The notes under the pieces: generated by a model | Database searches by the model: none | What the model saw: only the letters and a program-made list of their open reading frames with translations | What the model was told of the DNA's origin: nothing | Source: an uncultured Saprospiraceae bacterium | Lineage (GTDB): Bacteria; Bacteroidota; Bacteroidia; Chitinophagales; Saprospiraceae | Reading direction: 5' to 3' | DNA: 34,434 bases | NCBI GenBank assembly: GCA_937974575.1 | Contig: CALJVI010000272.1 | Location: 1-34,434, forward strand | Shown here: piece after piece, positions 17,183 to 23,472 of the stretch | How positions within the stretch are numbered: the first letter of the stretch is position 1 | How the letters are laid out: each line of letters opens with the position of its first letter | Position numbers and translations under genes: made by a program

Positions 17183-17605
17183 CTAAGGAAAAGCAGATAC
17201 CCAATGACTACCATCTGTAAAATACTCTTTTTTCCAAATGGGTACGGTTTCCTTGAGCGTATCAATGCAAAATCGACAAGCATCAAAAGCAGCTCCTCTA
17301 TGATCGGCCCCTACAGCTATAATAACAGCAATTTCTCCCACCTCAAGACTACCTACCCGATGCCAAATAGCTACCCTTTTACAATCAAAATCCGAAATAG
17401 CTCTATCTGCTATTTTTTGCATTTCCTTTATAGCCATGGGCTCATACGATTCAAAATCCAAGTGGGTAACCGTCCTGCCTAAAGCATGATTTCGTACAGT
17501 ACCTACAAACAAGTCAATTCCGCCAATTTCCGGCAATTCAACGCATTTTAGGATTGCCTCCACTGATAGTTTTTGGTCAGAAATTTGCAGATGTGTATTG
17601 TCCAT
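17183..17605 (-). CDS. moaE: molybdopterin synthase catalytic subunit MoaE
   Basis: Converts precursor Z (cPMP) to molybdopterin by transferring sulfur from the C-terminal thiocarboxylate of MoaD; it forms a heterotetramer with MoaD in the cytosol. The 140-residue length is normal. Conserved segments include FVGTVRNHALGRTV (about 34-47), HRVGSLEVGEIAVIIAV, ADHRGAAFDACRFCID and KETVPIWKKEYF with the active-site lysines, followed by DGSHWV. moaD is present in the window but 700 bp away, separated by an oppositely oriented gene; no other moa or moe gene is seen here. A possible minus-strand terminator hairpin lies 41 bases before this start. Confidence 0.95.
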   Translation of the reverse strand: MDNTHLQISDQKLSVEAILKCVELPEIGGIDLFVGTVRNHALGRTVTHLDFESYEPMAIKEMQKIADRAISDFDCKRVAIWHRVGSLEVGEIAVIIAVGADHRGAAFDACRFCIDTLKETVPIWKKEYFTDGSHWVSAFP

Positions 17606-17647
17606 ATTTATGTGGCCCTAAATAATCAATATTTCCGTAAAACATAT

Positions 17648-17678
17648 AAAAAAAAGTGACATTTATACACAATGTCAC
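17648..17678 (-). promoter_or_regulatory. hairpin plus T run upstream of moaE (attenuator or operator)
   Basis: Perfect 8-bp inverted repeat GTGACATT (17656-17663) and AATGTCAC (17671-17678) with a 7-base loop. Read on the minus strand it is followed by eight T, an intrinsic-terminator layout, yet no gene ends here: moaE starts just 43 bases further on. It may act as a leader attenuator of moaE, stop antisense transcription, or be an operator of the divergent gene. Confidence 0.5.
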
Positions 17679-17720
17679 GTCATAAAGGTATTAATTAACT
17701 AACTACAAATCGAGATTATT

Positions 17721-18206
17721 ATGATGATGGAATTAATAAAAGGTATGGTAATGAAGCAATTAGCAAGTAAGCTAATGGGCGGTTCAATGAACGAAGCTGT
17801 ATCAGGTGCAGTAGCTTCTCAAGGAGCAGGTGCATTTGTATCAATGATACAAGAAAAACTAACAGGAGGAGGAATAGGTGATCTTACAGCTATGTTTTCT
17901 GGTGAAGGTGAAGGCGGAGATTTGATTTCTGGTTTTCAAGAGAAGCTAGGAGGTATCATGCAAGAGCAAGGCGTGTCTGCTGAAGATGCTACAGCTCAAG
18001 CTGGATCTGTTGCTCCAGATCTTTTCAACTCAGTAAAAGAAAAATTTGCTTCAACTGATGAAGCTGATGCAGGATTTGACATCTCTGCTTTAGCTGGACT
18101 TGCTGGAGGCGGAAGTGCAGCGGACCTTTTAGGAGGTGCAGCTGATATGCTTAAAGGAAATGCAGGCGACTTGCTAGGAAAAGCAACTGGTTTGTTTGGT
18201 AAATAA
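17721..18206 (+). CDS. Gly/Ala-rich protein, possibly DUF937-like
   Basis: A 161-residue cytosolic protein without signal peptide. It consists of amphipathic helices separated by Gly-rich turns (LTGGGIGDLTAMFSGEGEGG, ALAGLAGGGSAADLLGGAA, GDLLGKATGLFGK). This layout recalls the DUF937/YidB family, but no diagnostic motif is certain. It is acidic overall. The two ATG codons before residue 3 leave the start uncertain by one or two residues. It sits between moaE and moaD but in the opposite direction, with its own strong terminator, so a molybdopterin role is not implied. Function unknown. Confidence 0.7.
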   Translation: MMMELIKGMVMKQLASKLMGGSMNEAVSGAVASQGAGAFVSMIQEKLTGGGIGDLTAMFSGEGEGGDLISGFQEKLGGIMQEQGVSAEDATAQAGSVAPDLFNSVKEKFASTDEADAGFDISALAGLAGGGSAADLLGGAADMLKGNAGDLLGKATGLFGK

Positions 18207-18247
18207 AATAGAGATTAAATTCTCTAAATATAAAGCTTGAAACACCG

Positions 18248-18281
18248 AAAGCCAATTCATTTTATGAATTGGCTTTTTTTT
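18248..18281 (+). terminator. Rho-independent terminator
   Basis: A perfect 13-bp stem (AAAGCCAATTCAT at 18248-18260 with 18264-18276), loop TTT, then a long T run. It ends the plus-strand gene at 18206; the A residues on the left may let it act on the convergent moaD transcript as well. Confidence 0.92.
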
Positions 18282-18310
18282 ATTGCTATTGACTTTTACC
18301 ACGAAGGACC

Positions 18311-18553
18311 TTAGCCCCCACTGACGGGTGGAATGATCGCAATAGTATCAGACTCTAAAATACGGTCCTCATCATTGGCATAAGACTCATTCACTGCTAT
18401 CATTAGAGATTTGAGTTTTTTGGACTCTGGATACTTATCATGTAGATAAATCTTTAGATCCTGAACTGTAGTACCAGGCTCCAATTCCACATTCAATGTA
18501 GTGTGACCGACCATCTCCTTAAGAACTCCAAACAATAAAATATCCAACTTCAT
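18311..18553 (-). CDS. moaD: molybdopterin synthase sulfur-carrier subunit MoaD
   Basis: An 80-residue ubiquitin-fold protein ending in PPVSGG. The terminal Gly-Gly is adenylated and thiocarboxylated (by MoeB-type enzymes) and donates sulfur to MoaE during molybdopterin synthesis. The N-terminal strand DILLFGVLKEMVG and the segment LEPGTTVQDLKIYL fit MoaD/ThiS; MoaD is preferred over ThiS because moaE is nearby and the ILESDTIAIIPPVSGG ending is typical of MoaD. It lies 12 bp after the DUF1330 gene and appears to be the last gene of a minus-strand cluster that starts with the Xre/RES pair. Confidence 0.92.
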   Translation of the reverse strand: MKLDILLFGVLKEMVGHTTLNVELEPGTTVQDLKIYLHDKYPESKKLKSLMIAVNESYANDEDRILESDTIAIIPPVSGG

Positions 18554-18565
18554 AATTACATTTTG

Positions 18566-18943
18566 CTATTTGCATAAAATCAATCGAGAATCAGCAAGTG
18601 CTTTTTTTCGTATTGCTCCCGGATAATCAGGACTACTGATCATATTGATAAATTTTGCCTTGGTCTCATACTCAATTATCAAGACCTTATCCCACTCTAA
18701 GTCCCCAGCAGGGCCTATCAATGTAAAATAAGGCTTACCATCATAAATCACCCGTGCTCCTGCCTCTAGAAAATAAGGCATCACTTCTTTCATGTATTTT
18801 CTATACTGCTCCTTGCCACTAATATCTGTACCTTCTACACGATCTACAAATTTGAGTAAGTTCAGCATTTGGAATTTTTCTTCCACATCATACTTCATAA
18901 ACTCTAAGTACTGCTCCTTGGTAAGCTCTAAATATACATCCAT
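18566..18943 (-). CDS. DUF1330 family protein
   Basis: The 125-residue protein matches the DUF1330 dimeric alpha-beta barrel family: MLNLLKFVDRV near residue 26, YRKYMKEVMPYFLEAGARVIY, LIGPAGDLEWDKVLIIEY and FINMISSPDYPGAI. Family function is unknown; related folds bind small aromatic compounds or haem. It is cytosolic. It starts 26 bp after the RES toxin stop and ends 12 bp before moaD, so it is likely co-transcribed with both, although an internal promoter could exist in the 26-bp gap. There is no sign that it belongs to the toxin-antitoxin function. Confidence 0.85.
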   Translation of the reverse strand: MDVYLELTKEQYLEFMKYDVEEKFQMLNLLKFVDRVEGTDISGKEQYRKYMKEVMPYFLEAGARVIYDGKPYFTLIGPAGDLEWDKVLIIEYETKAKFINMISSPDYPGAIRKKALADSRLILCK

Positions 18944-18969
18944 ATGGTCCTAGTCTATATAGTTTAAAA

Positions 18970-19428
18970 TCAAGAAAACAATCTGCGATCAAAACGAAAT
19001 GCTTCCCTTTTTACAATCTTTATTTTACTGAATAACTTATGCTGCGGATTGATCAGATAATTAAAATCTCCTTGTGTCACCACTGAAGGAACTCTACAAA
19101 GCAAAAACTTATTTTCCAATACAAAGTCATCTCCTATATGTTGCGTATTGGGCAGCTGTGGGAAAATATTCCAATCTTTGGGTAGATTTTTCAATTTGAT
19201 CTCCTTGGTCGGCGTTTTATCTGGACACTGTAGCGTAAGCATAATATAATCGTCCGGAAGAGTGGCAAGAGAAAAATGAACCAAAATTTCAGCCATTGCC
19301 AAGGATCTATTGGATGCTGTATAAATTAATTCGACTCCTGCAGAATTCCATCTGCCTCCTTTCAAAGCAGCTCCTTTTCCAGAAAGTACTTTTGAGTATT
19401 TTTTGCGTGTCAATCGAAACAGCTCCAT
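18970..19428 (-). CDS. RES-domain toxin of a type II toxin-antitoxin pair
   Basis: The 152-residue protein has the RES-domain hallmarks: Arg5 (LFRLTR), GGRWN at 24-28, Tyr36 and Glu47 (SLAMAEILVHFS), the residues that give the family its name. Characterised RES toxins consume cellular NAD+ (glycohydrolase or phosphorolytic activity), which stops growth. The ATG follows directly on the antitoxin stop (TAGATG), as expected for translationally coupled antitoxin-toxin genes. The frame is intact with all key residues, so it is probably active when free. The toxin is the downstream gene of the pair, the usual Xre-RES order. Confidence 0.93.
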   Translation of the reverse strand: MELFRLTRKKYSKVLSGKGAALKGGRWNSAGVELIYTASNRSLAMAEILVHFSLATLPDDYIMLTLQCPDKTPTKEIKLKNLPKDWNIFPQLPNTQHIGDDFVLENKFLLCRVPSVVTQGDFNYLINPQHKLFSKIKIVKREAFRFDRRLFS

Positions 19429-19929
19429 CTAGATAAAGATGCCATGGTCCAAACGTGTCAACTCTGTCATCACCAGCTCCTTGCCATATGAGTCACTGAG
19501 TAACTCCATAGGAGCAATACTGCCTAAAGCGAAATTGGGGGTATTGAGCCAAAGCAAGAACTTGGATGCCGACCCGAAAATCTCAAAGCCTAAAATAGTC
19601 ACCTCCGTAACCTCAAAGATCTTCTCGGTTTGGAGGGACTTGAAAGTCTTATTGTCCTTTTTGTAACGCTGCATGGACTTGGTAGAAATACCCAAAAAAA
19701 CAGCCCAATCCTCCTCCGAATATGGAGCACTCTGCATAATCGTATCAAAAATATCGTAACTGAGTCCTTTTTTGATGATCAAGGTAAGCAAGAGCTTATC
19801 GTCTAGCCAATCCGAAATACTCGAATGGCTCAACTCGCGGTCTGAATAATACGGAGCTTTTGCATCCTTAACTATGCTGTGCATCCCTTTGGTAATCTTA
19901 TCGTCTGCAGCTGTAGGAAATAAATACAT
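19429..19929 (-). CDS. Xre/MbcA/ParS-type antitoxin (DUF2384)
   Basis: The protein fits the antitoxin partner of RES toxins: an N-terminal Xre-like HTH region (SYDIFDTIMQSAPYSEEDWA then FLGISTKSMQRYK) and a C-terminal DUF2384 toxin-binding part (TEVTILGFEIFGSASKF, LWLNTPNFALGSIAPMELL, then LDHGIF). I choose the ATG at 19929 (MYLFPTAADDK, 166 residues) over a TTG at 19977, because the TTG lies inside the operator-promoter repeats. It binds and neutralises the RES toxin encoded next and very likely represses its own promoter through the twin palindromes just upstream. The toxin gene follows with no gap. Confidence 0.9.
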   Translation of the reverse strand: MYLFPTAADDKITKGMHSIVKDAKAPYYSDRELSHSSISDWLDDKLLLTLIIKKGLSYDIFDTIMQSAPYSEEDWAVFLGISTKSMQRYKKDNKTFKSLQTEKIFEVTEVTILGFEIFGSASKFLLWLNTPNFALGSIAPMELLSDSYGKELVMTELTRLDHGIFI

Positions 19930-19936
19930 AATATGG

Positions 19937-19977
19937 ACATTTGTCCCAAATATAGTACATTTGTCCCAAATATTCAA
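19937..19977 (-). promoter_or_regulatory. Xre/RES promoter with twin palindromic operators
   Basis: Two identical 17-bp copies of ACATTTGTCCCAAATAT (19937-19953 and 19957-19973, offset 20 bp) each contain the palindrome ATTTG-GGA-CAAAT. On the minus strand a -7 box TATATTTG (19954-19947) follows a -33 TTG (19977-19975) at a 20-base spacing, matching the Bacteroidota consensus. One operator lies between the two boxes, the other overlaps the -7 box and likely start site, about 8 bases from the antitoxin ATG. Confidence 0.85.
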
Positions 19978-20237
19978 GTCATTGCTTTGATTTTGTGAGC
20001 AAGAGGAGCCAGCAAGAGCAAGAGTTAAGAGCTTTGAGGATATAGCTCGGGAGCACCCATAAAATGTGTCATATAGAGCGTAGCTCTGTCGGTAGGTGCG
20101 GCTCCATGGTAACCTTAGGCCAGCTGGAGTTGCACCCTTTAATTTAAATCTCTAACCATGAAACATACCTCTATCTAAAAACTTCAAATATCCCCGAAGC
20201 TGCAATCTTGTATTTTGCTCAATCCTCCTGTTCAACC
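19978..20237. repeat. hairpin cluster in the intergenic region after the TA promoter
   Basis: No gene is visible. GAGCAAGAG (19997-20005) and GCAAGAGCAAGAG (20012-20024) are inverse to the CTCTTGCTC tandem repeats further right. A small hairpin AGAGC-GTA-GCTCT lies at 20075-20087, and a larger one pairs 20095-20106 with 20125-20136 (12 bp, two G-T pairs; GGTGCGGCTCCA with TGGAGTTGCACC). The compact hairpins look like REP-type or similar extragenic elements, by inference. Confidence 0.5.
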
Positions 20238-20399
20238 CTCTTGCTCAGGACTCTTGCTGAATACTCTTGCTCTTACTCAATTCCTCTTGCTCAATACTCT
20301 TGCTCTTACTCAATTCCTCTTGCTCAGTACTCTTGCTCTAAACTCTTGCTCTAAACTCTTGCTCAGTACTCTTGCTCTTGCTCAATTCCTCTTGCTCAA
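20238..20399. repeat. tandem CTCTTGCT repeat array
   Basis: Twelve copies of CTCTTGCT start at 20238, 20251, 20264, 20284, 20297, 20317, 20330, 20343, 20356, 20369, 20375 and 20389. Spacing is mostly 13 bp with two 20-bp steps. Intervening bases vary (CAGTA, CTTACTCAATTC). A 114-residue ORF over it encodes only Leu/Thr-rich repeats and is not a credible gene. Confidence 0.85.
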
Positions 20400-20415
20400 T
20401 CCTCAAAACGACCCA

Positions 20416-20549
20416 TTTTGCGAAAGGGGGTGTAAGCAGGGGCGCGATAGCGACCAGTCCCTTAGGACCGTAGCGGAGCGAAGTGCTGAAAGACCCGACC
20501 TCCTGTGCGGGATGGCCTGCGAGCAAGCAACAGGAGGATTCGCCCAAAT
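20416..20549. repeat. GC-rich structured intergenic element, copy 3
   Basis: Runs from TTTTGCGAAAGGGGG (20416) through AGGGGCGCGATAGCGACC and GTAGCGGAGCGAAG to GGATTCGCCCAAAT (20536-20549). Both boundary words are shared with the element at 9271-9489. It lies between the tandem repeat array and lepA; the remaining 20550-20630 holds only AT-rich spacer. Confidence 0.45.
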
Positions 20550-20644
20550 AATCACCTAAAAAGGGTTAAATACCCCAACTATTATGACACAATGCAGTTT
20601 AAATATGATACAGTAGACTGTCTAAAAACGTATATTTGCCGCCT

Positions 20645-22435
20645 ATGAAGAACATGAGAAACTTTTGCGTAATTGCCCATATCGACCATGGGAAAAGTAC
20701 CCTTTCGGATCGTTTACTTGAATTCACACAAACGATAGGTGAAAGAGCTATGCAAAATCAGGCTTTGGATGACATGGATATAGAACGAGAGAGAGGAATC
20801 ACGATCAAGAGTCATGCTATCCAAATGTATTATAAACATACAGATGGCGAGGAATATACCTTCAATCTCATAGATACGCCGGGCCACGTGGATTTCTCCT
20901 ATGAAGTATCTCGGTCGATAGCTGCCTGTGAAGGTGCCCTACTCCTAGTAGATGCATCCCAAGGAATACAAGCACAAACTATCTCCAACTTATACCTAGC
21001 CATCGAAAACGATCTCGAGATCGTCCCAGTTATCAATAAGGTGGACATGGAGTCTGCTGATGTCGAAACCGTAAGTGACCAGATCATAGATTTGATCGGT
21101 TGTGAACTAGAAGATATCGTACTGGCAAGTGGAAAAACTGGACTAGGTGTACAGGATGTAATGAATGCTATAGTTGCTAAAGTACCTGCCCCATCTGGAG
21201 ATCCTGAAGCACCTCTGCAAGCTTTGATATTCGATTCTGTCTTTAACCCATATAGAGGTGTCATTGCCTACTTTAGAATTTTTAATGGCACCATGAAAAA
21301 AGGCGAACTGGTCCGCTTTGTCAATACAGAAAAAGAATATCATGCTGATGAAATAGGTATCCTACAAATGGATATGGTCCCAAGCAAAGAAATGTCTGCT
21401 GGAAATGTGGGATACATTATCACGGGGATTAAGACAAGCAGTGAAATAAAAGTGGGTGATACCATGACTATCGCAAACAATCAATGCGAGGCTGCAATTG
21501 ATGGATTTGAAGATGTGAAGCCAATGGTTTTTGCAGGTATCTTCCCCTTGGATAATGATGACTTTGAGGATCTCAGAGATAGCCTGGAAAAGCTACAACT
21601 CAATGATGCTTCATTGGTATTTGAGCCAGAATCATCCGCAGCATTGGGATTCGGATTCAGATGTGGTTTCCTAGGAATGTTGCACTTGGAAATTATCCAA
21701 GAAAGACTATCCAGAGAATTTAATCAGGAAGTCATCACTACCATCCCGAACGTATCTTACTATGCCTATACGACGAAGGGGGAAAAACTATTGGTCAATA
21801 CGCCATCAGAGTTGCCTGACAACAATCACATGGAGCGTGTAGAAGAGCCGTTCATCATAGCTCAAATAATCACCTCGCCCGAATATATAGGGCCGATCAT
21901 GAAACTGACCATGGAGAAGCGTGGTGTCATGACTAAGCAAAACTACCTAACTCCGGAACGTGTAGAAATGACCTTTGAATTGCCGCTAGCAGAAATCGTA
22001 TTTGATTTTTATGATCGACTAAAGTCTATTTCTAGAGGATATGCTTCCTTCGATTATGCACCCTTGGAATATCGTGCCTCTGAAATCGTAAAGATGGATA
22101 TGCTGCTCAACGGCAATCCTGTGGATGCACTATCTGCCCTAGTACACAAGGACAATGCTTTTGCCTTTGGAAAAAAGATATGCGGTAAGCTAAAAGGACT
22201 ACTGCCTAGACAGCAGTTTGTCATAGCGATACAAGCTTCTATCGGTGCTAAGATCATAGCCCGTGAAACCATCTCTGCTATGAGAAAGGATGTAACAGCC
22301 AAATGTTATGGTGGTGATATCTCTCGTAAGCGTAAGCTGCTAGAAAAGCAAAAGAAAGGTAAGAAGAAGATGCGTAGTATCGGAAACGTTGAAGTGCCTC
22401 AAAAGGCATTCCTTGACGTGCTCAAGCTGGACTAA
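20645..22435 (+). CDS. lepA: translation elongation factor 4 (LepA)
   Basis: A ribosome-associated GTPase linked to elongation and ribosome biogenesis. The 596-residue length is typical. GTPase motifs are G1 AHIDHGKST (11-19 from this start), G2 RGITI, G3 DTPGH and G4 NKVD. LepA rather than TypA is shown by the C-terminal domain: [18 protein letters not shown], then [21 protein letters not shown] choose ATG 20645 over TTG 20636 because the upstream TTG is part of TATATTTG (20631-20638), a candidate -7 box that would give a start site within a few bases of the ATG, and because the G1 region then has the usual short N-terminus. No operon partner; no terminator seen after the stop. Confidence 0.96.
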   Translation: MKNMRNFCVIAHIDHGKSTLSDRLLEFTQTIGERAMQNQALDDMDIERERGITIKSHAIQMYYKHTDGEEYTFNLIDTPGHVDFSYEVSRSIAACEGALLLVDASQGIQAQTISNLYLAIENDLEIVPVINKVDMESADVETVSDQIIDLIGCELEDIVLASGKTGLGVQDVMNAIVAKVPAPSGDPEAPLQALIFDSVFNPYRGVIAYFRIFNGTMKKGELVRFVNTEKEYHADEIGILQMDMVPSKEMSAGNVGYIITGIKTSSEIKVGDTMTIANNQCEAAIDGFEDVKPMVFAGIFPLDNDDFEDLRDSLEKLQLNDASLVFEPESSAALGFGFRCGFLGMLHLEIIQERLSREFNQEVITTIPNVSYYAYTTKGEKLLVNTPSELPDNNHMERVEEPFIIAQIITSPEYIGPIMKLTMEKRGVMTKQNYLTPERVEMTFELPLAEIVFDFYDRLKSISRGYASFDYAPLEYRASEIVKMDMLLNGNPVDALSALVHKDNAFAFGKKICGKLKGLLPRQQFVIAIQASIGAKIIARETISAMRKDVTAKCYGGDISRKRKLLEKQKKGKKKMRSIGNVEVPQKAFLDVLKLD

Positions 22436-22526
22436 ATCCACAAAAATTCTTTTCTGTAACCCAAACTAATAACTGTCCTGTAAGCGACTTTTTGAATTAA
22501 TGTTTAAACATCAAGTTTGTTTGTTT

Positions 22527-22548
22527 TGTTATGGATGTATTCATAACA
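22527..22548. promoter_or_regulatory. inverted repeat upstream of the YceI gene
   Basis: A perfect 7-bp inverted repeat TGTTATG-N8-CATAACA, 14 bp before the ATG at 22562; the palindrome TGTTTAAACA is close by (22501-22510). The position is that of an operator or a 5'-UTR hairpin. No T run follows, so it is not a terminator. Confidence 0.45.
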
Positions 22549-22561
22549 TAAAAAATAAACA

Positions 22562-23140
22562 ATGAAGTTTTTATACACCACCCTAGCACTTATTACACTT
22601 TCCTTCTTTTCATTTACCAATATAGAGGATGTATCCTACAAGATAGATATAGACCAAAGTACTGTAGAGTGGAAGGCCAGTAAAGTAACTGGTAAGCATA
22701 ATGGAACCATCAAAATAAAGGAAGGCGACCTTACTTTTACAGACACGCAACTCACAGGCGGTACCTTCACGATAGATATGACATCAGTAGAGTGTAGCGA
22801 TCTAGAAGGTAAGTCAAAAGAGAGCTTAGAAGGACATCTTAAATCGCCAGACTTCTTTGGTGTGGAAGAATTTCCAACGGCAAGCTTCCTGATCAAGCAG
22901 GTAGTAGCTAGAGGCGCAGAAGGAGACTACAAAATCATTGGTGATATCACTATAAAAGGGATCACAAAAGAGATCAAGTTCAATACCCTACTTGCTAATA
23001 ATATAGCTACTGCGACCATTATATTGGACCGTACAGACTTTGATGTGCGCTATGGATCTGGGTCATTCTTTTCTAATCTTGGAGACAAGACTATACATGA
23101 TGACTTTGAACTAAATGTATCTCTAGCCTACCAAAAATAG
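22562..23140 (+). CDS. YceI-family exported lipid-binding protein
   Basis: The 192-residue product has a signal peptide (hydrophobic LYTTLALITLSFFSFTN) and the lipocalin-like YceI domain: YKIDIDQSTVEWKASKVTGKH, then GTFTIDMTSVEC, HLKSPDFFGVEEFPTASFLI, GDITIKGITKEIKF and VILDRTDFDVRYGS split over strands. Family members bind isoprenoid or fatty-acyl ligands in the periplasm; a few are linked to polyisoprenoid or quinone carriage, but the ligand here is unknown. Single gene with its own terminator. The hexapeptide region LDRTDFDVRYGSG is the most conserved part of the family and is intact. Confidence 0.92.
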   Translation: MKFLYTTLALITLSFFSFTNIEDVSYKIDIDQSTVEWKASKVTGKHNGTIKIKEGDLTFTDTQLTGGTFTIDMTSVECSDLEGKSKESLEGHLKSPDFFGVEEFPTASFLIKQVVARGAEGDYKIIGDITIKGITKEIKFNTLLANNIATATIILDRTDFDVRYGSGSFFSNLGDKTIHDDFELNVSLAYQK

Positions 23141-23177
23141 GAATTCGATTAATAAAAAATAGATTAACAAAATGTCG

Positions 23178-23216
23178 AAAGGCGATCATCAGAAATTGAT
23201 GGTCGCCTTTTTTACT
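23178..23216 (+). terminator. Rho-independent terminator of the YceI gene
   Basis: A 14-bp stem (AAAGGCGATCATCA at 23178-23191 with 23197-23210, one G-T pair), loop GAAAT, then a T run. It lies 38 bp after the YceI stop. Confidence 0.9.
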
Positions 23217-23257
23217 TTTTTTAATTTTATTCTCATAAATTTTTGCTCCTTTTATAT
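23217..23257. other. AT-rich spacer between terminator and candidate small RNA
   Basis: Part of the gene-free stretch 23141-23472. The bases here show no hairpin or coding signal. No well-spaced -33 TTG is present for the -7-like box that follows. Confidence 0.4.
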
Positions 23258-23442
23258 TATATTTGACCGTAATACGTAAACACGGACTTTTGAGAACTAG
23301 TTATGAGGTGGATGCGCAATCGAGACAAAAAATAATATTTTTATAAAGATCTTTGTGGTCATCTTTCTTATATGTGCTAAGAAGCACTAAAGAATGACTT
23401 TTATCAGAGCCATTGGAGTAGGGTCCATGGCTCTTTTTTTTT
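23258..23442 (+). ncRNA. candidate small RNA with its own terminator
   Basis: Evidence is structural only. TATATTTG at 23258-23265 matches the -7 consensus (the -33 TTG is missing or at an odd 12-base spacing). About 140 bases later a terminator hairpin occurs: AGAGCCATTGGA (23406-23417) pairs with TCCATGGCTCT (23423-23433), with one bulged T, then nine or more T. Upstream of it GTCATCTTT pairs with AAAGAATGAC around an inner hairpin GTGCT-N4-AGCAC (about 23358-23402). The gene preceding it already has its own terminator, and the hairpin has no T run on the other strand, so it does not serve ndh. Size would be about 165 bases. Confidence 0.35.
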
Positions 23443-23472
23443 CTCGTATCCTCTATTCTTTATAACAGTTAA

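Noticed and set aside
19930-19977. TTG start for the antitoxin adding 16 residues
   Set aside because: The extra codons are the operator palindromes and promoter; the added residues do not look like a protein domain.
20238-20399. CRISPR array
   Set aside because: Repeat unit is 8-13 bp, spacers are not unique or of constant 30-40 bp length, and no cas gene is nearby.
20215-20559. 114-residue ORF covering the CTCTTGCT tandem array
   Set aside because: It encodes low-complexity Leu/Thr repeats produced by the DNA repeat, has no homology features and its frame continues into the GC-rich islet; treated as repeat DNA.
20636-20645. TTG start for lepA adding three residues
   Set aside because: The TTG belongs to a TATATTTG box; the ATG at 20645 gives the normal LepA N-terminus.
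23406-23442. Terminator of ndh
   Set aside because: The T run follows the hairpin only on the plus strand; ndh is on the minus strand, where no T run follows.
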